From Caenorhabditis remanei (Eukaryota; Nematoda; Chromadorea; Rhabditida; Rhabditidae), in assembly GCF_010183535.1 (NCBI RefSeq), contig NC_071328.1:372001-436000 (forward strand): a stretch of 64,000 nucleotides of DNA. The letters run 5' to 3'. Position numbers and translations under genes: made by a program. Below are positions 24,717 through 35,000 of the stretch, in pieces (positions within the stretch are counted from its first letter, which is position 1; the number at the start of each line of letters is the position of its first letter). The notes under the pieces were generated by a model. The model did not search any database. It saw nothing but the letters and a program-made list of their open reading frames with translations, and was not told the origin of the DNA.

Positions 24717-25045
24717 CAGACTGAAAATTCTGCGAAAATCGATCAATTTTCAGCTTTTATCGCTGAAAATCTGTGAAGATGACTCCGTCGTCAGGTTTGG
24801 TGCATTGACCGCAAACACCGTCACGAAATAATGCGGACTTGCAAAAAGGCGCCAAAAAAACGAATTCGAAAAATCGGCGAAAAAATTGATTTTTTTTCGT
24901 TTAAAAAAGGGATTTTCGACGATTTTTTTTTGGATTTTTAGTGTGAAAATTTTATTTCAATAGCTTAAATTTCTTCTCTCAACAGTTTTCTATTCATTTC
25001 TGCCATTAGAAGCTAAAATTTCGTTTGAAAATCTATTTGTCATCA
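24717..25045 (+). repeat. Dispersed repeat G, copy 1
   Basis: About 330 bp nearly identical to 31452-31772 in the same orientation (CTGAAAATTCTGCGAAAATC ... GCATTGACCGCAAACACCGT ... GAAGCTAAAATTTCG). Shorter relatives of the GCATTGNCCGCAAACACCGT core occur near 26240 and, reversed, near 9956. Confidence 0.8.
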
Positions 25046-25232
25046 TTTTTTCGTCAAATTCAATTTTCTGCTCATTTCTCAGTCGCTTCATGCAAAAATC
25101 CTCCCGATTTTAGTAAAATCTCTTCGATTTTCATCAAAAATAGTCGATATTTTTTGAATTTTCCATTTTTTGAAAAATTTGAAAAAAAAAACATTTTGAA
25201 ATCGGATTTTTTCGAATTTTCTTGTTGGAATC

Positions 25233-25703
25233 GGTGCTACTTCGTTTAAGAACTATACGAATAAGAACTGTGTTGTTTAAGAACTGGGTTCGCAGAAGAA
25301 CTGCGCGAAGAAGAACTGTTTTGCATAAGAACTGTTTCGTTTAAGAACTCTGTTCGCATTGGAGCGCGTTTGCATCAGCCACATTTTTTTTCATTATTTC
25401 GATGGTTTTTTATCTGTGTTTTCGATTCTTTTTTGATTAAAAATAATTTTTCAAAAATTAAATTGTATTTGAAAAATTATTTTTAATAAAAAAAAATCGA
25501 AAATACAGATAAAAAACCATCGAAATAATGAAAAAAATGTGCCTGATGCAAACGCGCTCCAATGCGAACAGAGTTCTTAAACGAAACAGTTCTTATACGC
25601 GCAGTTCCTCAACGCTACAGTTCTTCTTCGCGCAGTTCTTCTGCGAACCCAGTTCTTAAACAACACAGTTCTTATTCGTGCAGTTCTTAAGCGAAGTAGC
25701 ACC
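25233..25703. mobile_element. hAT-like MITE, near-perfect 471-bp palindrome with TSD TTGGAATC
   Basis: Ends GGTGCTACTTCG...CGAAGTAGCACC. Flanked by TTGGAATC at 25225-25232 and 25704-25711, an 8-bp target duplication. Both arms carry many AAGAACTG words (TAAGAACTGTG, GAAGAACTGCGCG), which look like repeated subterminal binding sites. Near-identity of the arms suggests recent origin. No coding capacity. Confidence 0.9.
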
Positions 25704-25710
25704 TTGGAAT

Positions 25711-26137
25711 CAGGCTTGTTCGGAAAAAACTTTTCGGAAAATCGGATATCCGAAATTTTTTCCGAATTTGTTTTTCGGAAAAACCGGAAAATTCGGAAAA
25801 TTTCGGAAAATGACAAAAACGACTTCTTCGGGCCTGAAATCAAGGAATATAATTGAAATATCAATGATGTTATCGAGAGTAAGCAATAAAAACAACATAT
25901 TAATTGTCAGGCCCGCTATTCTGATGGTCAAACCCATCAATCGAATGTTTTGTTTTTTTTTCAGTACCTCAAAAAATCAAAATTTCCGACTTTTTTCGGA
26001 AAATTTTCCGACTATTTCCGAAAAACGAATTCGGAAAATTTCCAATCGGAAAAATTTTCCGAAAAAAAAAATCGGAAAATTTTCCGAAAAAAGTCGGAAA
26101 AATCGGAAATTCCGATTTCCGGTTTTGAACAAGCCTG
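25711..26137. mobile_element. Palindromic element with TIR CAGGCTTGTTC and TSD GTTGGAAT
   Basis: Ends CAGGCTTGTTCGGAAAA...GGTTTTGAACAAGCCTG, with an interior of TTCGGAAAA/TTTTCCGAA words. The right target duplication is GTTGGAAT at 26138-26145; the matching left copy is at 25224-25231, now separated by the younger 25233-25703 element. Similar in style to 19641-20188. Confidence 0.85.
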
Positions 26138-26323
26138 GTTGGAATTCACTCATTTTCCGGATTTCAAGCATATTTCGATTAAAAAAAGCAACTGAATGAG
26201 GCAAACGCAATTTTTACAAACTTAGTCGTAAAATCTGGTGCATTGTCCGCAAACACCGTTACGGCAGAACGCGGATCTTTTGAAATTTTTTTGTTTTTTT
26301 TTAATTTGCGGGCCGGAACGCAA

Positions 26324-26769
26324 TTGCGGCAGGGAGTTGTAGGCTGAGCTTAAACTGGATTTTCTGCTTAAAAACACGATTTTAAACTTAAAATCTAGTA
26401 AAAATGGCGATTTTGGTCGAAAAATTGGAAAACTCAATTTTTCAAGTCAAAAACGCATTTTGAGATTAATTTCAGCCTAAAAACACGATTTTCATGCTTA
26501 AAGTCGCATTTTTTGCATAAATTTCAGCTGAAAAACCCAGTTTTCGTGTTAAAAATAGCATTTTTGGATAAATTTCTGTCAAGCGGCGCGGTACATTACG
26601 TATTTTTATTGATTAATCATGAGAAATCAGCAAAAAACTTTGAAAAAATCGATTAAAAAACTAATTTCTCTTGAAATCCAATGTCGCTCGTTAAGAAATC
26701 AGCGGGAATATAAAAATTTCAACCGCGCCGCTTGCAGTTTAAGCTCCGCCCACAACTCCCTGCCGCACT
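26324..26769. mobile_element. Palindromic MITE with TIR TTGCGGCAGGGAGTTGT
   Basis: Left end TTGCGGCAGGGAGTTGTAGG then GAGCTTAAACTG. Right end CAGTTTAAGCTCCGCCCACA then ACTCCCTGCCGCA. The interior is low-complexity with no frame. No clear target duplication. Confidence 0.75.
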
Positions 26770-27112
26770 TTCACAATAATCAAAAAATCTCAGTTTACTG
26801 AATTTTTAGTTAAAAGTTGAACGAAAAACAGCAATTTTTGAGTGAAAATTTAATTCTAGACCTGGCACTCAATATTTGACCTCCACCAAAAAAAATTGAC
26901 CTACTTGACGGAAATTTCGCCATTTTGAATAATTTTCTCGGATTTCCCAAGTTTTTCAAATCAATTTTTGATGAGAAGTACCGTTTTCAGTGAATTTTTG
27001 AGCTTCAAAATTAATTTTTTGCGTATTTTCGATATCGTTAAAGTCGTAAACTTAGTTATTCCCTAAATATCGTATTTTTTTCAATTTTCCACTTTCAGAA
27101 GCTCTTCTCGAG

Positions 27113-30100
27113 GGATGCCAACACGATGACGAAAACGGAGTAGAAGATCAATGCGGAGGTACGGAGATTGCTTTAAAAAACTGATATGTTTGAAAGAAAA
27201 TCAATCGGAAATGACTGAACTCTGGCAAATCAATATCAATCTAATCGCACAATTGCACGGGGTAACCTCCTATTCAATCTCGTGAATCGACACCGAGAGA
27301 GACGCGTTGCGTGCGCGTCGCGCCTCCCTTTAAGTGATACGCCGCGAAGCTTATTTTTTCGTCAAAAAGTGTAATTTTCTTCATATTTGGTTGTTTTAAA
27401 CCAGATTTTCGCACATTCTCTTTGTTTTTTGCTCGAAATATTATTATAGAATTGAAAAAATCTATTTTCAGTCATCTAATGCAGGGAAAAATGGACAAAA
27501 TCAGCCTACAAGTCCAGGCGAACATTTCAGGTCAGTTTTTCCACGTATAACTTCCGATTAGTCAGTTTTTCCGTAGTTTCATGAATGAAACTTTCAGATT
27601 TCTTCTTCTAGGTCTTATCACTTTTTCACGCTTTTCCATTATTGAAAATTATATTATCAGTTTCTATGGCTCACCAAATCTTCAACTGCAGTCTTCAGAT
27701 ACTCTTACAATTATAACAGTTCATTGCTCACTATCAGGTATGATCGTCTACTTCTTCAACATCAGCGCTCTCCACACAATCTTATTCTTTTGTGAGTTCA
27801 GAAATCAAACAATTTTTTTTGGTAATTTCGTACATTCTACATAAAAATTCGCTGAGTGGACTATTTACAAGTTGAAGCAGTCGGGCAGAGAACAACTTGG
27901 ATTTTTACACTTGCAATGGATTCCCGGCTAATTTCTAAATTTTTTTTGTGTTATTTTTTTGTGTTGTTTTTTTTGTACTTCAGAAATATTGTTTTCTATT
28001 TTTGAATAAATTTAGTATCTGTTTTGACCTTACGAATTTCCAAATGTTATAACTAATTGCATAGGATTTTACACCAATCTAATGAGGCGGCGCAAGATTG
28101 AAACTAATCGAACTGATGCCGTGTTGATTTAGATTGATATTGAGTTGCCTGAGAAAAAACCAATTTTTCGATTATTTTATAAGACAAAAGTCGTAATTTT
28201 TCCGTTTCTTTTCTCATAAGCTAATAATAATTCTGAGTTTTAACAAATCTCAATCAAACACACGACATAATTATAATTTTATCAGAACAAATTTTACATT
28301 ACAAAACAGCTGGAAATTCAATTTTTCAATAAAAGTTATAATTTTTGACTCAAAAGCTTGCATCGCTAAAAATTATTACAACAAAAATCGATTTATCGAG
28401 TAAAAAAAAGGTAAAATTTTAAATAATCCATTTTTCAGTGGGAACGTCATCGCCAGGAGCTCGCCGCTTTTTCAGTGGCCAAGAAGACAAAGAAGACTTG
28501 ATGGGTTGGGTGTATTCACACCCAACTCGCTCGTAGTTTTTGTGAAGACTTGATGGGTTGGGAGTATTTACTCCCAACTCGCTCGTATTTTTTGGCCGTG
28601 GAGGCGAAGACTTGATGGGTTGGGAGTATTTACTCCCAACTCGCTCGTATTTTTTGGCCGTGGAGGCGAAGACTTGATGGGTTGGGAGTATTTACTCCCA
28701 ACTCGCTCGTAGTTTGTGGTCAAGAAAAAAGAAGACTTGATGGGTTGGGAGTATTTACTCCCAACTCGCTCGTATTTTTTGGCCGTGGAGGCGAAGACTT
28801 GATGGGTTGGGAGTATTTACTCCCAACTCGCTCGTATTTCTTTGGCCGTGGAGGCGAAGACTTGATGGGTTGGGAGTATTTACTCCCAACTCGCTCGTAG
28901 TTTTTGGCCGTGGAGGCGAAGACTTGATGGGTTGGGAGTATTTACTCCCAACTCGCTCGTAGTTTTTGGCCGTGGAGGCGAAGACTTGATGGGTTGGGAG
29001 TATTTACTCCCAACTCGCTCGTAGTTTGTGGTCAAGAAAAAAAGAAGACTTGATGGGTTGGGAGTATTTACTCCCAACTCGCTCGTATTTTTTGGCCGTG
29101 GAGGCGAAGACTTGATGGGTTGGGAGTATTTACTCCCAACTCGCTCGTATTTCTTTGGCCGTGGAGGCGAAGACTTGATGGGTTGGGAGTATTTACTCCC
29201 AACTCGCTCGTAGTTTTTGGCCGTGGAGGCGAAGACTTGATGGGTTGGGAGTATTTACTCCCAACTCGCTCGTATTTTTTGGCCGTGGAGGCGAAGACTT
29301 GATGGGTTGGGAGTATTTACTCCCAACTCGCTCGTATTTCTTTGGCCGTGGAGGCGAAGACTTGATGGGTTGGGAGTATTTACTCCCAACTCGCTCGTAT
29401 TTTTTGGCCGTGGAGGCGAAGACTTGATGGGTTGGGAGTATTTACTCCCAACTCGCTCGTAGTTTGTGGTCAAGAAAAAAAGAAGACTTGATGGGTTGGG
29501 AGTATTTACTCCCAACTCGCTCGTATTTTTTGGCCGTGGAGGCGAAGACTTGATGGGTTGGGAGTATTTACTCCCAACTCGCTCGTAGTTTGTGGTCAAG
29601 AAAAAAAGAAGACTTGATGGGTTGGGAGTATTTACTCCCAACTCGCTCGTATTTTTTGGCCGTGGAGGCGAAGACTTGATGGGTTGGGAGTATTTACTCC
29701 CAACTCGCTCGTATTTCTTTGGCCGTGGAGGCGAAGACTTGATGGGTTGGGAGTATTTACTCCCAACTCGCTCGTAGTTTTTGGCCGTGGAGGCGAAGAC
29801 TTGATGGGTTGGGAGTATTTACTCCCAACTCGCTCGTAGTTTGTGGTCAAGAAAAAAAGAAGACTTGATGGGTTGGGAGTATTTACTCCCAACTCGCTCG
29901 TATTTTTTGGCCGTGGAGGCGAAGACTTGATGGGTTGGGAGTATTTACTCCCAACTCGCTCGTATTTCTTTGGCCGTGGAGGCGAAGACTTGATGGGTTG
30001 GGAGTATTTACTCCCAACTCGCTCGTATTTTTTGGCCGTGGAGGCGAAGACTTGATGGGTTGGGAGTATTTACTCCCAACTCGCTCGTAGTTTGTGGTCA

Positions 30101-30957
30101 AGAAAAAAAGAAGACTTGATGGGTTGGGAGTATTTACTCCCAACTCGCTCGTATTTTTTGGCCGTGGAGGCGAAGACTTGATGGGTTGGGAGTATTTACT
30201 CCCAACTCGCTCGTAGTTTGTGGTCAAGAAAAAAAGAAGACTTGATGGGTTGGGAGTATTTACTCCCAACTCGCTCGTATTTTTTGGCCGTGGAGGCGAA
30301 GACTTGATGGGTTGGGAGTATTTACTCCCAACTCGCTCGTATTTCTTTGGCCGTGGAGGCGAAGACTTGATGGGTTGGGAGTATTTACTCCCAACTCGCT
30401 CGTAGTTTTTGGCCGTGGAGGCGAAGACTTGATGGGTTGGGAGTATTTACTCCCAACTCGCTCGTAGTTTGTGGTCAAGAAAAAAAGAAGACTTGATGGG
30501 TTGGGAGTATTTACTCCCAACTCGCTCGTATTTTTTGGCCGTGGAGGCGAAGACTTGATGGGTTGGGAGTATTTACTCCCAACTCGCTCGTATTTCTTTG
30601 GCCGTGGAGGCGAAGACTTGATGGGTTGGGAGTATTTACTCCCAACTCGCTCGTATTTTTTGGCCGTGGAGGCGAAGACTTGATGGGTTGGGAGTATTTA
30701 CTCCCAACTCGCTCGTATGTTGTGGCCAAGAATAAAAACAAAACTTGGGTTGGATGTACCTACATCCAACCCGGTTTTCTGGTGCGGCCGTTAATAGCCA
30801 GTAATCATCAGTGTCGCTAGAAGGTGAGTATCGGTGTAGCGTGATTGTTATAAAGTATGTTTTTTTCAGTACACCGTCGATTGGTTGAAAGTGAAAAGCG
30901 AGTGCTCAGCGCGCCGAAAACGACTTCTCGATCCTTCAGAGTTTCCTACTTAGAGGT
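27113..30957 (+). pseudogene. Exon-like fragments of an unrecognised gene, broken by the satellite
   Basis: Three or four short segments look like exons: after CTTTCAG at 27113 an open stretch (ALLEGCQHDDENGVEDQCG) to a GTACGG donor; around 27480-27532 (SSNAGKNGQNQPTSPGEHF) to GTCAGT; after TTTTTCAG near 28440 (WERHRQELAAFSVAKK or the +1 frame); and after TTTTTTTCAG at 30870 the frame YTVDWLKVKSECSARRKRLL ending in a stop near 30953. The phases cannot all be joined through the 2.3-kb tandem array. I recognise no family. It could be a small lineage gene, a disrupted one, or chance. Confidence 0.22.
28491..30772. repeat. Hairpin satellite, ~36 units of ~63 bp with a 628-bp higher-order repeat
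   Basis: Each unit contains GGGTTGGGAGTA-TT-TACTCCCAACTC, a 12-bp stem (one G-T pair) with a 2-base loop, then CGCTCGTA and one of four linkers: A TTTTTTGGCCGTGGAGGCG, B TTTCTTTGGCCGTGG, C GTTTTTGGCCGTGG, D GTTTGTGGTCAAGAAAAAAA. By linker, units 16-25 and 26-35 read DADABCDABA twice, an exact 628-bp repeat (about 29463-30090 and 30091-30718). Edge units differ but keep the stem: TTGGGTGTA/CACACCCAA on the left and GGGTTGGATGTA/TACATCCAACCC on the right. Open frames on both strands are by-products of the periodicity. Confidence 0.95.
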
Positions 30958-31451
30958 AATTAGTTTTTTGTTATTAAAATGTTTAATCCTAGGCCATGAC
31001 TGTTGTATCACTTATTCAGTGGGAGTGTGAGTTAGGCTATTTAATTTGGAATTGATAGAAGAATGTTGGGGGCCACGTGACTAGATGTGGGGTCTGGGAA
31101 TGAGTATTAAAATCAATAGCGCTCCGCTGAAATCAGCTAAAATTCTAGGAGGAAATTGAAAATAAATGTTTTGATTAAAAATTGTGGAAATGTTTTAATA
31201 GAATTGAGTTGCGAATGTTTGACAGTTGAAAAATGGACATAAATCGGCTCGAAAAGTAAATGTTCTCGATTAAGCAGCGTATCAAGTGGCATAACGATAC
31301 AGCGAAATTTGAAAAAAAAAATTTATTTGATATGAATTTGTCAAACATTATTTGGTCAAGCAACCCAAATTTCAAAAAATTCAAATAATCAAACAAATAA
31401 TTTGGCCAGCCCTGTTCTATACATTCTTGAACCCCTAATTTCCATTTCCAG

Positions 31452-31772
31452 ACTGAAAATTCTGCGAAAATCGATCAATTTTCAGCTTTTATCGCTGAAA
31501 ATCTGTGAAGATGACTCCGTCGTCAGGTTTGGTGCATTGACCGCAAACACCGTCACGAAATAATGCGGACTTGCAAAAAGGCGCCAAAAAAACGAATTCG
31601 AAAAATCGGCGAGAAAATTGTTTTTTTTTTGTTTAAAAAAGTGATTTTCAAAGATTTTTTTTGGATTTTTAGTGTGAAAATTTTATTTCAACAGTTTAAA
31701 TTTCTTCTCTCAACAGTTTTCTATTCATTTCTGACATTAGAAGCTAAAATTTTGTTTGAAAATCTATTTTTG
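31452..31772 (+). repeat. Dispersed repeat G, copy 2
   Basis: Near-identical to 24717-25045. Bracketed by two same-orientation GGCCAGCCCTG / GCCCAGCCCTG ends (31404-31414 and 31822-31832), each preceded by AAATAATTTG, which suggests insertion into or capture by a CAGGGCTGG-type element. Confidence 0.8.
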
Positions 31773-32046
31773 AAGCAATTTATTTGACTTTTACCCCAAA
31801 TTTCAAATAATTCAAATAATTTGCCCAGCCCTGATCAATATCCAAAACTATGAAATCGTGAGAATAACAAAAAATAATAATTTTACTCGTAAAATGGAAA
31901 AAAAATGACAATGAGATTCTGGGGGAACAAATTATGAAGTTTCAGACACAAAATAAAGCAAGAGTATTTAAAAAAAAAGAGGCGGAGCTTAAACACCCGA
32001 AAAATTATTCAAAAAAAAGATTATCAATGGAGCGCAAGTAGATCTT

Positions 32047-35000
32047 TTAGTAACGAATATTTCCGTCGATTCTCATTCGTCTGCTTTTCATCACTTCTCG
32101 ATACGACTGCAGACTCTGAAACAAAAAAGGGGCGGGGTTTAATCTTAAAGTGGGCGTGACTTACCTTGGAAAGGATTTCTTCGTGTTCTTTGTAGAACGC
32201 CTTGATTTGATCTACAGTTTTGGTGAGTATCACATTCGAAATACTCTCGAAATCGTCTTGATGCCAGTGGAAGCCTGGAAATTTCTTTGAATTTGGCTGG
32301 AAAAAGGGGGCGGAGTCTGTCTGTCTGTCCGGATATCCAGATGTCCACTATTTCGGACTTCAACTAATTTTAGGCCATTTTTGACCATTTTTGGCTCATT
32401 TTCAGTCATTTTTCTTCAATTTTCTCCAAAAACTCCCCAACTATTGAAATTAATATAAAATTAAGTCCCCTGGCCTAGGATCCGTCAATTCGTCCATCAT
32501 GGGATATCATCAGAAAAATGACGTCATACGACACAGCTGAAAATGCTACCGTAAGATTTGAGTTCCCAGGATGGCCGAGTTGTGGGTTCTAGGCCATGAC
32601 TTCTTTTTCCAGATTTTTGTCTGTCCGGACTTCTTATCTATCCGGATGTCCGCAATCCCAAAATATGTCTGTCATATATCAAATAAAATCTGTTTGTCTC
32701 CAAAATCTCGAAAAATTGCCGAAATCGTGAGGATGGCCTAGAAAACTCCAAAATTCGGCCACCACGGTGTCCAATAGCCTAGAAAACTCTGAAAGGCCTA
32801 GAAATGCTGGAAAAACGATAAAACTGGATTGGGTAGTCAAGATTCGTACAAAAATCGGTCAGATAATGAAAAACAGTTAAAAAAATCAGGACGATGGCCT
32901 AGAAAACTTCGAAATTCGGTCATTAGACTATCTTTTGACTAAGAGCGCCTAAAATTGCCTAAAATTCATCACCGAATATCTGCAATTCCTATATCTGTCT
33001 GTCCATCCGCTATTCCAAAATCTGTTCATCCGGATGTCTCCCCTCTTTCCCCCAAACCCATACATCGAATACACTGTCTCTTCTCGTCATCCGTCCAATT
33101 CGCATCGTATCGAACCCTTCCCGATCGGCTGATCGTCGTCGATGAGCACACCGTCGAAATCTCCGTTTCCGTTATCCATTTCGAGTGTCTACTCTTCAAA
33201 CCGCCCATCTCCTGTCGCCATTTCGCAATGTTCCTCAAATTGATACGATCCTCCGTCGCCATAGTTTTCATCACTTCTTGACGCGCCGCCTCGTTGATCA
33301 GACTGAAAATCAGAGGGGGTTAGGCTTAGGAAAAAAATCAGAAATTTCGGAGCTTCCTGAATTCCGAGTCAGAATTTTCAAATTGCCGAGAATTTTCTCA
33401 AAAATTGTTTTTTTCGGAGTTTCCAGATTTCGAAAGCCACGCCCATTTTGTCACTTATTTTCATTACCTGCTGGTTGACACCGTTGATTTCGAAAGAAAA
33501 CATCGAATTTGTTTTTCGGAACTTCCGGAATTCCGAGTCGGAAATTTCAAAGTTTCCAAAAAAAATGAAGTTTTTCGAAATAAAATATAAATATGTGACA
33601 AAATGGGCGTGGCTTTCGAAGCTCCGCCCCCTTTTGCAATTGTCTATCGCGCGAATGATTAGGCCACGCCCCTCGCTAAGGTCAACTCTTTTTTAGATTC
33701 TAAAATCTGCCAAACCCCGCCCACAAAGGTCGCACATCCTCATTTCAAGCCAAATGTCATGTTTTCAGCTCATATTCGAATTTCTGGGAGTTTTTTTTTC
33801 GGAACTTTTGAAATTTTCCGAATGTTTTGGGGGCGTGGCCTCTCTCTCCCCGCCTCCTCATCTTCATCTTCTGAAACTTACGAAATCTCCTCCATACACT
33901 TCGTCTGCCGAATGCGCCAAACCAACGGGACCGCTTTCTGATGTTTCTTTCGAAGACTATCGATGAATGCCAACGCGGCGGGTGAATCGAATATTCGAGT
34001 CATATGACACGTATTCGAATCGATTGGATCGTCGTCTTCTGTCATTCCTTCTACTATCAACTCTTTCGATGGAACACGAATCTCACATTCGTCTGGAATA
34101 GGGAGATGATGATATACCGAAAAAAAATCTTCAAAACTATGATTTTCAGTCTGAAAATATGCTCAAAATTGGTCGAAAAACGAAAAATATCGAGAAAAAC
34201 CACCAAAAACACGTATAATGTAGAGCAATGCACCAAAAAATGGCACTTCTGAAAAAACGACCTTCTGGACTGAATTTTTGATGATTTTCAGGAAATTTTT
34301 AACCCAAAAACTGAAGTTTTCTACATAAAACCCCTGTTATAAACTTTTATTATTGACGAATACGCTAAAAACCGCTACAATTCCCATTCTCCTTACTCAA
34401 AAAGAGCATTGGTGGAAGAATTTTTCCACAAGTTCGTGTAGTCCTCTCGGACAAGATTTTGCGGCTCAATTCCTCCTTTTCTTACTTTTTCCAGCAATTA
34501 TATCGAAAAAATACCAAAATTTGTTGGAAAATATGCGGGAATTGAGCAAAAATCTTGTACGAACTCGTGGAAAAACTCTTCCACCAATGCTCGTTTTGAG
34601 TCAGGAGAAACAGGAATTGTAGCGGTTTTAGCATATTCGTCAATAATAAAAGTTTCTAACAGGGTTTTCGGCGTTTTATGTAGAAAATTTCAGTTTTTGG
34701 GTTTAAAATTTCTTGAAAATCATCAAAAATTCAGTCCAGAAGGTTGTTTTCTCAGAAGTGCCATTTTTTGGTGCATTGCTCTACATTATACGTGTTTTTG
34801 GTGGTTTTTCTCGATATTTTTCGTTTTTCGACCAATTTCGAGCATATTTTCGGACTGAAAATATGATTTCAGTCCTCTTTTTTTTCCAACAGTATCCCAA
34901 ATCTCACCAAGAACAACACACTCATCATCATCATCATCGATTGTTATCGTGAATTCTGGGATTCCCAATCGTTCGGCCGCCTTTCCATCAGCCGGACTCA

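Larger units (their letters stand above)
24307..32046. other. Gene-poor block between capg-1 and the ELM2 gene
   Basis: 7.7 kb with no confident gene. It holds a direct-repeat pair (24717-25045 and 31452-31772), nested palindromic transposons (25233-26137), a third palindrome (26324-26769), the hairpin satellite (28491-30772) and some exon-like fragments (27113-30957). Two CAGGGCTGG-type element ends lie near 31404-31414 and 31822-31832, both in the same orientation. The rest is AT-rich sequence without recognisable signals. Confidence 0.6.

Noticed and set aside
27581..27844. 87-residue hydrophobic plus-strand frame
   Set aside because: Composition looks like AT-rich chance; no receptor motifs and no splice partners that keep frame.
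28491..30772. CRISPR-like appearance: regularly spaced palindromic repeats
   Set aside because: The 'spacers' are a few recurring linker variants, not unique sequences; the context is a eukaryotic chromosome with spliced genes and no cas genes.
28682..30820. Many overlapping open frames on both strands (MGWEYLLPTRS, GVNTPNPSSL)
   Set aside because: They arise from the ~63-bp satellite being read through; both strands and several frames are open in the same way, and the peptides repeat with the unit.
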